From contig JAIUYB010000018.1 in NCBI GenBank assembly GCA_020216625.1, positions 1 through 12,697 on the forward strand: DNA of 12,697 nucleotides, read 5' to 3'. The stretch's first letter is position 1, and every line of letters begins with the position of its first letter. A program made the translations under genes and the position numbers. Positions 1 to 4,486 of this stretch are shown here, one piece after another. Source of the stretch: Desulfarculus sp. GTDB lineage: Bacteria > Desulfobacterota > Desulfarculia > Desulfarculales > Desulfarculaceae. The notes under the pieces were generated by a model. It made no database searches, had not been told where the DNA came from, and was given only the letters and a program-made list of their open reading frames with translations.

Positions 1-652
1 GGAGCAAGGCGCTGAGGCGCGCCGGCAGCCAACCGGCCAGGTCGTCCAGGCGGGCCGAGAAGCGGCCCAGGTCAATGTAGCGCTGGTCGCGGTAGCCCAC
101 CATGGAATCCAGGGTGTTGACCGCCTTGTAGGCCACGGCCAGCACCGGACCACCCAAGGTCAGGTAGAACAGCGGAGCCACCACCCCATCGTTGAAGTTC
201 TCGGCCACGGTTTCGATCAAGGCCCGGCGCACTCCAGCCTCGTCCAGGATGGCGGTGTCTCGCCCCACGATGCGCCCCAGCATCTCGCGGGCTTTGGCCA
301 GGTCGCCGGCCTCCAGGGGAGCCGCCACCGCCCGGGCCTCGCGCCAGAGCTGGCCCAGGGCCAGGCACTGGAAGGCCAGCAAGGTGGCCAGCAGAAACCC
401 CAGGGGACGCCAGAGGCCCCAGGCCAGGGCCAGGGCGACCTGGGCCGCCCAGGCGAAGCCGCCCACCACGATGATGGCCAAAAGCGCGCCCGCCAGGCGC
501 AGGCCGGCGGGGGTCTGGTAGCGCCGCCGCAGCCAGGTTTCCAACCTGGAGATGGCCCGGCCCATCCAGCGCACCAGGTGGGGCCAGGTGGGCGGGTCGC
601 CCAAGAGGGCGTCGGCGGACAGCGCCAAAAGGACAACCAAGGCGGCGTTCAT
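1..652 (-). CDS. cbiB: Adenosylcobinamide-phosphate synthase CbiB/CobD, partial (C-terminus off the window)
   Basis: Integral membrane enzyme of cobalamin (B12) biosynthesis; the family attaches the aminopropanol arm to adenosylcobyric acid to give adenosylcobinamide or its phosphate. The visible 217 residues start at ATG 652, with an AAAGG-type ribosome binding site 4 bases upstream. They show the family landmarks: GDPP near residue 18, GRDT at 130-133, ETVAENFNDGVVAPLFY at 147-163, YKAVNTLDSMVGY at 175-187, and RLDDLAGWLPARL near 201-213. Hydrophobic segments lie at about 1-16, 52-75 and 84-103. The family is usually about 310-330 residues, so roughly 100 C-terminal residues lie beyond position 1. 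The nearest upstream gene on this strand is the DUF116 gene, 143 bases away across a large hairpin, so co-transcription is possible but not shown. The identification is firm; the only incompleteness is the window edge. Confidence 0.94.
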   Translation of the reverse strand, partial: MNAALVVLLALSADALLGDPPTWPHLVRWMGRAISRLETWLRRRYQTPAGLRLAGALLAIIVVGGFAWAAQVALALAWGLWRPLGFLLATLLAFQCLALGQLWREARAVAAPLEAGDLAKAREMLGRIVGRDTAILDEAGVRRALIETVAENFNDGVVAPLFYLTLGGPVLAVAYKAVNTLDSMVGYRDQRYIDLGRFSARLDDLAGWLPARLSALL

Positions 653-728
653 ATAGCCTTTCTCTATCTGGAAGCGTCGTTATTCTGGAAGGTCAGTTCA
701 GCTGACGACAAGCCCTACCTAAAGTTTT

Positions 729-797
729 TTGGGAAGGGGGGGCCGGGGGGAAAACCCTCTTGTTCACGAAAGTTTCCCCCCCGGGCGCTCTTTTCCT
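729..797. repeat. Large imperfect intergenic hairpin between the DUF116 gene and cbiB
   Basis: The core arms are CCGGGGGGAAA (743-753) and TTTCCCCCCCGG (773-784), matching over 11 bp with one bulged C and leaving a 19-base loop. Pairing extends imperfectly outward, with GGGAAG at 731-736 facing CTTTTCC at 790-796. The right end includes the DUF116 stop codon. In the minus direction the hairpin is followed by a C-run and then AAAAAA, not a U-tract, so it is not a classic intrinsic terminator for the DUF116 gene. From memory it resembles the G/C-block plus A/T-block palindromes scattered between genes in sulfate-reducer genomes; that is an impression, not a search result. It could protect a 3' end or reduce read-through into cbiB. 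Confidence 0.5.
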
Positions 798-1473
798 AAA
801 AGGCCTTCAAGAGCATGGCGCGGCGGACGCGGTCCCAGTTGACCTGGGCCTGGCGGCAGTTCTTGGCCTCCATCAGCACGCCCTGCAGGGCGGCCTTGAC
901 GCCCTGGCGCACCTGATAGCCGGAGCGGCCAACCTTGGTCTCGGGCAACAGGCGTTTGCGTAGATGCCACTCGCAGACCACGCCCAAGGCGGCCAGGGGG
1001 GCGTGCTGGGCCAGCTTGGCTTTGATGAACTGGTCGCTGGGCATTAACCCGCGGCCGCTCATGATCCGGGAGCTGGGCACCACGTAGACCTGCTCGTAGC
1101 CCAGGTCCAGGGCCTCCTGGCGCAGGCGGCCCAGCTCGCAATCCGGGCAGGAGCCCAGGCAGCAGAGTCCGGTCTCGGGATGGACCTCGGCCGGACAGTC
1201 CAGGGGCCGCAGGCAGAAGGGCAGAAAGAGCAGGCGTCGCTGGTAGGGGGTGGCGGCGTATTGGCGGCGGAAGAGGCGGTTGCCGGCCTCCACCAAGAGC
1301 TTGAATTCCAGCCCGGGCTTGATTCGACCCAGGAGCCGGGCCAGGCGTTGCCCTCCCCGGCGCAACAGGGACAGGGTCAGGCCGGGCAGGAACAGGCGTC
1401 CGCACAGCCAGGGGCCCAGAACCAGGAAGGCGGCCAGCGCCGGGAGTATTATCAGGAACCACGCCCAATGCAT
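796..1473 (-). CDS. DUF116 family protein with N-terminal membrane segment
   Basis: 225-residue protein. Start ATG 1473 is preferred over an in-frame TTG at 1485 because GGAG lies exactly 6 bases before it. Residues 3-30 are strongly hydrophobic, predicting one N-terminal membrane anchor. The rest matches my recollection of the DUF116 family: LPFCLRPLDCPAE at about 84-96, then a cysteine cluster (C104, C105, C109, C112), a YVVPSSR stretch near 130-136, and GVVCEWHL at 164-171. Nine cysteines in total (24, 87, 93, 104, 105, 109, 112, 167, 206) suggest a metal or iron-sulfur site, but this is inference and the biochemical role of the family is not known to me. It lies 127 bases downstream of the phosphoesterase stop and 143 bases upstream of cbiB. 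The family call rests on motif recall, so function is left open. Confidence 0.8.
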   Translation of the reverse strand: MHWAWFLIILPALAAFLVLGPWLCGRLFLPGLTLSLLRRGGQRLARLLGRIKPGLEFKLLVEAGNRLFRRQYAATPYQRRLLFLPFCLRPLDCPAEVHPETGLCCLGSCPDCELGRLRQEALDLGYEQVYVVPSSRIMSGRGLMPSDQFIKAKLAQHAPLAALGVVCEWHLRKRLLPETKVGRSGYQVRQGVKAALQGVLMEAKNCRQAQVNWDRVRRAMLLKAF

Positions 1474-1600
1474 GTCGTTCTCCAAGGCGGGGGCGAAGCT
1501 TAACCTATAACAGAGGCAAGCCGGCCGGCCAAGGGGCGGGCGTCGGCCTGGGTACGATCACCCGGCAAAGACGCGTATTCTTCCGACCGACCCCGCCGGC

Positions 1601-2824
1601 CTATGGGACGAACAGATCCAGGGTCTGGAAGGGTTGAAGGGGGTGGCCGGGGCGGAAACGGTGCAATCGCAGGCCCAACTTGGAGCCTATGACCGAGGCC
1701 CGCAGGTAGCTGTACTCCTCCACCCGGGCCGAGCCCTTCCAATATAGGTCGGCCGGGTGTTCGGGCGGGGGTTCCTGGGCCTGGAAGACCTGGGGCGCGC
1801 CGCCGGCGCCGAGCAGCAGGTAGCGGATGCCGTCGGCCAGATAGACCTCGGTGGTGTGAACGTGGCCGTTGAAGACGGTCAGGTTCAGGCGGCGGGCGAA
1901 GGGCTTGAGATATGGGTGGGGATTTTGGTCCGGGGGCAGGGGGCCATGGCCGGCCAGGCAAAAGCTGGGTTTGTGGTAGGTCACGAAGACCTGGCGCATT
2001 TTTTGGGCCTCGGCTTCCTTCAGCCAGGCGGTGAGCGCCTGCATCTGCTGCTTGAATCCGGGGTGCTGTGAGAACCAGCCCTCCTTGTCGCCCTGGTAGG
2101 GGCCGCTGTCCAGGAAGATGAAGCGGCAGCCCTGGTGGTCGAAGGCGTAGATCCGACGTTGCGGGCTCATGCCCAGCCGGGACAGGTGGGGCAGGGTGGT
2201 GAACAGGCCGGTCAGATCCTCGTCGCCCCAGGTCTCATGATTGCCCAGGGCCAGGAAAAAGCGGCCCTTCAGACCAAGACCAGGGGGCGTGGGCGGCAGC
2301 CAACGCAGCAGGCGATCGTAGAAATCCTGGTAGTCTGGGCTCTGGTCATATCCCACGCCCTGCTGGCCCCAGAGGGGCAGGTCTCCGGTGTGGATCACAA
2401 ACTGGGGGCCGGGGCCGGGAGGTTCGTTCCGGCGCAACAGTTCGGCCACCACCCGGCGGTAGAGCCATTCCTGGCCGGAGCGACGCAGGAAGACTTGACC
2501 CCCCACCTGGGCCAGGTGAGGCCAGCCCTCGCGATAGACATAGATGGTTTCCGGGCGGTTGCCCTTGGCCGGCAGAGTCACCCGGGAGAGCTCGCCGGTG
2601 CGGGAGTCGAAGTCCAATTGCGCGGTCTGACCAAAGCGGGATTTGAGAACCTGGAGGATTTGGTCGGCCTGTTCGGCTCCGCCGGGCAAAAAGGGCTCGG
2701 AACGGGTGTCTCCCATCACTATGAAGCCAAAATCGGCCGCCCAGGCATACCAAGTCGGTGTAAGCAAAAGCAGGAGGCAGCCCGCAATCGTTTGCAGCAT
2801 CGTCCGACATAATGGTTTGGCCAT
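1601..2824 (-). CDS. Exported calcineurin-like metallophosphoesterase
   Basis: 407-residue secreted phosphoesterase; the physiological substrate cannot be read from the sequence. An N-terminal signal peptide (basic start, hydrophobic 11-23, AWAA at about 27-30) predicts export. The dinuclear-metal motifs of the calcineurin-like superfamily are all present and in order: MGDTR with D39, HTGD with D148, GNHE at 194-197, YHKP with H284, and GHVH at 320-323. About 105 residues separate the first two motifs, much more than is usual, so a substantial insertion (about 43-140) decorates the active-site face. ATG 2824 is chosen over the adjacent TTG 2827 because GGAGG sits 7 bases upstream. A weak promoter candidate lies at 2851-2879. 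It is the first minus-strand gene left of the divergent gap; DUF116 follows after 127 bases. The family is certain, the exact role unknown. Confidence 0.9.
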   Translation of the reverse strand: MAKPLCRTMLQTIAGCLLLLLTPTWYAWAADFGFIVMGDTRSEPFLPGGAEQADQILQVLKSRFGQTAQLDFDSRTGELSRVTLPAKGNRPETIYVYREGWPHLAQVGGQVFLRRSGQEWLYRRVVAELLRRNEPPGPGPQFVIHTGDLPLWGQQGVGYDQSPDYQDFYDRLLRWLPPTPPGLGLKGRFFLALGNHETWGDEDLTGLFTTLPHLSRLGMSPQRRIYAFDHQGCRFIFLDSGPYQGDKEGWFSQHPGFKQQMQALTAWLKEAEAQKMRQVFVTYHKPSFCLAGHGPLPPDQNPHPYLKPFARRLNLTVFNGHVHTTEVYLADGIRYLLLGAGGAPQVFQAQEPPPEHPADLYWKGSARVEEYSYLRASVIGSKLGLRLHRFRPGHPLQPFQTLDLFVP

Positions 2825-2828
2825 CAAA

Positions 2829-2837
2829 TCACCTCCC
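2829..2837 (-). promoter_or_regulatory. Ribosome binding site of the metallophosphoesterase
   Basis: GGGAGGTGA on the minus strand, an almost complete Shine-Dalgarno match. Its GGAGG core is 7 bases from ATG 2824 and only 4 from TTG 2827, which decides the start in favour of the ATG. Confidence 0.75.
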
Positions 2838-2850
2838 GAGGGTTGGTTTC

Positions 2851-2879
2851 ATAATACCTTGAGTGGGGATGAACGAAAA
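2851..2879 (-). promoter_or_regulatory. Weak sigma70-type promoter candidate for the metallophosphoesterase
   Basis: TATTAT on the minus strand (2856-2851) is a good -10 hexamer. With a 17-base spacer the -35 position is TTTTCG (2879-2874), a poor match. The predicted leader would be about 20 bases and would include the strong ribosome binding site. The support is mainly the -10 hexamer and its distance from the gene. Confidence 0.35.
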
Positions 2880-3035
2880 TATAAAGAGTCGCGGAAGATA
2901 AACGGCGCCTGCGAATCTCGCGGAGGAACAAGACGTTCGGTGATCGTGGAGTGAGCGAATCGGCACCAATGCGGCATGGTTGAATGGTGATCATGACAAC
3001 TCATGTCGGGTGACGTCCGTTATGGGAGTCTGTTA

Positions 3036-3064
3036 TTGCACATATCAGTAGGTTGGATTATAAA
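3036..3064 (+). promoter_or_regulatory. Possible upstream plus-strand promoter
   Basis: TTGCAC (3036-3041) and TATAAA (3059-3064) are separated by exactly 17 bases. The -10 matches consensus at 5 of 6 positions, the -35 at only 3 of 6. If used, it would give a leader of about 200 bases before the small gene, or a separate short RNA. Confidence 0.25.
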
Positions 3065-3135
3065 CCTGGCACGTAAAGACTATCGACGGCCTATTTTTCA
3101 TTGTCATTAGCCAAAGTTCGCGGACTACCTGGCCT

Positions 3136-3190
3136 CCCCGGAACAATTATGCCAAATAATCCAAATAACGCGAATTGTTTCATGGGGGGG
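3136..3190. promoter_or_regulatory. Operator candidate with inverted and tandem repeats upstream of the small gene
   Basis: AACAATT (3142-3148) and AATTGTT (3173-3179) form a 7-bp inverted repeat. CCCC (3136-3139) and a G-run (3184-3191) lie outside the arms. Between the arms sits a tandem 9-base repeat, CCAAATAAT (3152-3160) and CCAAATAAC (3161-3169). The block ends about 25 bases before the -35 of the TTGACA promoter, a normal place for an activator or regulator site. The bound protein is unknown; autoregulation by the basic protein encoded next door is only a guess. Confidence 0.35.
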
Positions 3191-3205
3191 GTAAACAATA
3201 TCCAC

Positions 3206-3236
3206 TTGACATAAAGCTGGTTGTCGGAGATATATA
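3206..3236 (+). promoter_or_regulatory. Promoter of the uncharacterised small gene
   Basis: A perfect -35 TTGACA lies at 3206-3211. The -10 is either GATATA (3229-3234, 17-base spacer) or TATATA (3231-3236, 19-base spacer). Transcription would start near 3241-3245 and give a leader of about 30 bases carrying AAGGAG, 7 bases before the ATG at 3273. Confidence 0.6.
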
Positions 3237-3272
3237 GAAAAAAGCCCCTGTGCATAATCAAGGAGATGGCAG

Positions 3273-3641
3273 ATGGCCAGAACTTCGAGATGGACCAAGG
3301 AAGATAGGGCGCGCCTGTTGAAGCAGGTCAAGGATGGCGTGCCCGAGCAGGAAATCCGCGAAGGCTTCTCCACCAAAAACGCAAAAGGCGACACCAGGGC
3401 CATGACCGCCGTTGAGTTCGCCCAGCAACTGAAACAGGCCATGGTGGAGGCCGGCGAGATCAAACAGTCTTCGCGCCCCAGCGCGGTGGAGAAGAAAACA
3501 ATCTACCAAGTCACCACCACCGGACGCCTAACCATTAGTGATTTCAGTGAGATGACTGGAGCCAAAGAGGGCGAGTCCTATTACCTGGAGAAGCCCCGCG
3601 GTCGCTCCAAGGCCTGGCGCTTGCTTCCCGTCAATAGCTAG
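3273..3641 (+). CDS. Uncharacterised 122-residue basic protein, possible SANT/Myb-like DNA-binding protein
   Basis: I do not recognise a named family with confidence. ATG 3273 has AAGGAG 7 bases upstream and a promoter ending about 35 bases before it, so this is a genuine gene. The N-terminus (5-33) has the pattern of a Myb/SANT-like helical unit: RWTKEDRARLL, a helix, then a GVPEQEIREGF turn-helix. A helix rich in A, Q, L and E follows at 44-62 (AVEFAQQLKQAMVEAGEIKQ). The C-terminal half (75-118) reads YQVTTTGRLTISDFSEMTG, then LEKPRGRSKAWRL, and may be a second small basic domain. It has no signal peptide or membrane segment, so it should be cytoplasmic. It is the only plus-strand gene here, sits in an AT-richer pocket, and has its own terminator, so it is a monocistronic unit. 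A regulatory or nucleoid role is inference. Confidence 0.75.
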   Translation: MARTSRWTKEDRARLLKQVKDGVPEQEIREGFSTKNAKGDTRAMTAVEFAQQLKQAMVEAGEIKQSSRPSAVEKKTIYQVTTTGRLTISDFSEMTGAKEGESYYLEKPRGRSKAWRLLPVNS

Positions 3642-3668
3642 CCACGCGACGCTTCCGGTTCTTCGCAT

Positions 3669-3683
3669 CCGGTCGAGGACCGG
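3669..3683 (+). other. Small perfect hairpin in the 3' untranslated region
   Basis: CCGGTC (3669-3674) and GACCGG (3678-3683) flank a 3-base loop GAG, 28 bases after the stop of the small gene. No U-tract follows, so it is not itself a terminator. It could stabilise the transcript's 3' end just before the terminator at 3706. Confidence 0.4.
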
Positions 3684-3705
3684 TCCAAGGCGGCTGGCGT
3701 CCTCT

Positions 3706-3758
3706 CAACATCGGCCTCAGGGGATGGTTATCCAATCCCCGGGCCGATGTTGATTTTA
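3706..3758 (+). terminator. Strong rho-independent terminator of the small gene
   Basis: An 11-bp perfect outer stem, CAACATCGGCC (3706-3716) with GGCCGATGTTG (3742-3752), encloses a second 6-bp stem, GGGGAT (3720-3725) with ATCCCC (3735-3740). A small internal loop separates the two stems. ATTTTAT follows at 3753-3759. No T-run lies on the other side, so it acts on plus-strand transcripts. It ends the monocistronic unit starting at 3206. Confidence 0.8.
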
Positions 3759-3802
3759 TCAACTCCGGTGCGACGAACAAATGGCGTAATCATGGGATGG
3801 AT

Positions 3803-3822
3803 ATGAATGATTATCCTAAAAT
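3803..3822. promoter_or_regulatory. Fur-box-like sequence without an annotated target gene
   Basis: AATGATTATC (3806-3815) matches ten consecutive bases of the classical E. coli-type Fur box core. The flanks match poorly. TAAAAT (3817-3822) directly follows and resembles a -10 hexamer on the plus strand, but no matching -35 is seen. A fur-family gene lies 200 bp away, though it points toward this site rather than away from it. AT-rich DNA makes chance matches fairly likely. Confidence 0.3.
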
Positions 3823-3904
3823 ACAAATTATCGATCGCCTCATATCCGTGATTGCCTCGTTCCAATGAAGGCTAATCATTGGTCTGGCGCGGCATGGGAA
3901 AGTG

Positions 3905-3943
3905 AGGAAAAACAAATTCAGCCATCGCAGGCGACCTAATGGC
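3905..3943 (-). terminator. Weak intrinsic terminator candidate for fur
   Basis: On the minus strand GCCAT (3943-3939) can pair with ATGGC (3925-3921) across a 13-base loop. TGAATTTGTTTTTCC follows, with an uninterrupted five-T tract. It lies about 85 bases after the fur stop codon. The stem is short, so support is modest. Confidence 0.35.
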
Positions 3944-3957
3944 GACGATCTTCGTTA

Positions 3958-4009
3958 ATAATCCGGAACTATGTTCCACTAATTGGATTATGATCGGCTT
4001 ATCGATAAG
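3958..4009. repeat. Nested palindromes downstream of fur
   Basis: ATAATCC (3958-3964) pairs with GGATTAT (3985-3991), enclosing GGAAC (3965-3969), TAT and GTTCC (3973-3977), with a 7-base bulge on one side. Seven bases further is the perfect 12-bp palindrome CTTATCGATAAG (3998-4009). In minus-strand RNA these fold just after the fur stop codon; as DNA they could be protein-binding sites. No U-tract follows in either direction. Confidence 0.45.
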
Positions 4010-4026
4010 TTTTGGAGGACTTGAAG

Positions 4027-4458
4027 TTACATTTTTTGGCAGGTGGGACAGGCGCCGGTAACTTCCAGTTTGTGTCCGCGGATGGCGAAGCCGTGCTCTT
4101 TGGCCAGGCGTTCCTCCACCGCGGCAAGGGCTGGCTCGGAGAATTCCACCACCCTGCCGCAATGCAGGCAGCGCAGGTGGCAATGGTGTTCGTGGCCATA
4201 GGTGTGCTCATAGCGGGTGATGCCGCCTTCCTGGAAAACCGGGGCCACCAAGCCGGCATCCACCAGGATTGGGATGGTGCGGTAGACGCTGGCGCGCGAG
4301 ATGTGCCGGCGCTTCTTGTAGAGCGCCAGGTAGACTTCCTCCACCGTGAAATGATCGTGGCGGGAGAATATCTCGCGCACGACCGCCTCCCTCTCGGGCG
4401 TGTAACGCATTGAGCGGGTGCCTAGATATTGCCGCAGAATGTCCAGTTCGTCGCTCAA
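4027..4458 (-). CDS. fur: Fur-family metal-responsive transcriptional repressor
   Basis: 143-residue DNA-binding regulator of the Fur/PerR/Zur superfamily, which represses metal-uptake or peroxide genes when metal is bound. The winged-helix domain covers roughly residues 1-80, with RYTPEREAVVREIF and the recognition-helix pattern ISRASVYRTIPILVDAGLV. The dimerisation and metal domain carries the histidine-rich HEHHCHLRCLHCGRVVEF stretch and two CxxC pairs, CLHC and the C-terminal CPTC, expected to hold a structural zinc. TTG 4458 is chosen because AAGGAGGG ends 7 bases upstream and the resulting length is normal; a longer frame from TTG 4512 would run into the yibQ-like gene's end. It starts 28 bases after the yibQ-like stop, so it is probably the last gene of the operon. 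Which metal it senses cannot be told from this sequence, so the symbol means the family. Confidence 0.88.
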   Translation of the reverse strand: MSDELDILRQYLGTRSMRYTPEREAVVREIFSRHDHFTVEEVYLALYKKRRHISRASVYRTIPILVDAGLVAPVFQEGGITRYEHTYGHEHHCHLRCLHCGRVVEFSEPALAAVEERLAKEHGFAIRGHKLEVTGACPTCQKM

Positions 4459-4465
4459 TCTAGCT

Positions 4466-4473
4466 CCCTCCTT
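4466..4473 (-). promoter_or_regulatory. Ribosome binding site of fur
   Basis: AAGGAGGG on the minus strand, 7 bases before the TTG codon at 4458. It decides the TTG start and lies in the 28-base gap after the yibQ-like gene, consistent with translation from a polycistronic message. Confidence 0.7.
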
Positions 4474-4486
4474 GGCTGGTCTGAGC

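Larger units (their letters stand above)
2825..3272. other. 448-bp divergent intergenic region
   Basis: Lies between the minus-strand phosphoesterase and the plus-strand small gene. It is clearly richer in A and T than the flanking genes. I see promoters near both ends, a possible extra plus-strand promoter at 3036-3064, and a repeat-containing operator candidate at 3136-3190. Several overlapping ATG-initiated frames around 2968-3030 close within a few codons, so no small protein is supported. No tRNA or recognised riboswitch pattern was seen. The length is more than two divergent promoters need, leaving room for regulatory sites or a leader RNA. Confidence 0.5.
3642..4026. other. 385-bp convergent intergenic region rich in palindromes
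   Basis: The plus-strand small gene and the minus-strand fur gene converge here, so no annotated gene starts in it. It contains the terminator at 3706-3758, a Fur-box-like core at 3806-3815, the complementary octamers AATGATTA (3806-3813) and TAATCATT (3873-3880), a tandem GGCGAC (3931-3936 region and 3941-3946), nested palindromes at 3958-3991, and the palindrome CTTATCGATAAG (3998-4009). No open frame with a convincing ribosome binding site was found. An unannotated small RNA is possible but unproven. Confidence 0.5.

Noticed and set aside
1500..1600. GGCCGGCCGGC-type palindrome after the phosphoesterase as a terminator.
   Set aside because: There is no T-tract and such words are common by chance in GC-rich DNA.
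2135..2812. A 225-codon plus-strand open frame antisense to the phosphoesterase.
   Set aside because: The opposite strand encodes all calcineurin-like motifs with a strong ribosome binding site; this frame has neither.
2926..3030. GGAGG near 2923-2930 and several ATG codons suggesting a small ORF.
   Set aside because: The frames after these ATGs close within a few codons, and the GGAGG has no start codon at a suitable distance.
3066..3082. TGGCACG, resembling the -24 element of a sigma54 promoter.
   Set aside because: The required GC of the -12 element is absent at the correct distance.
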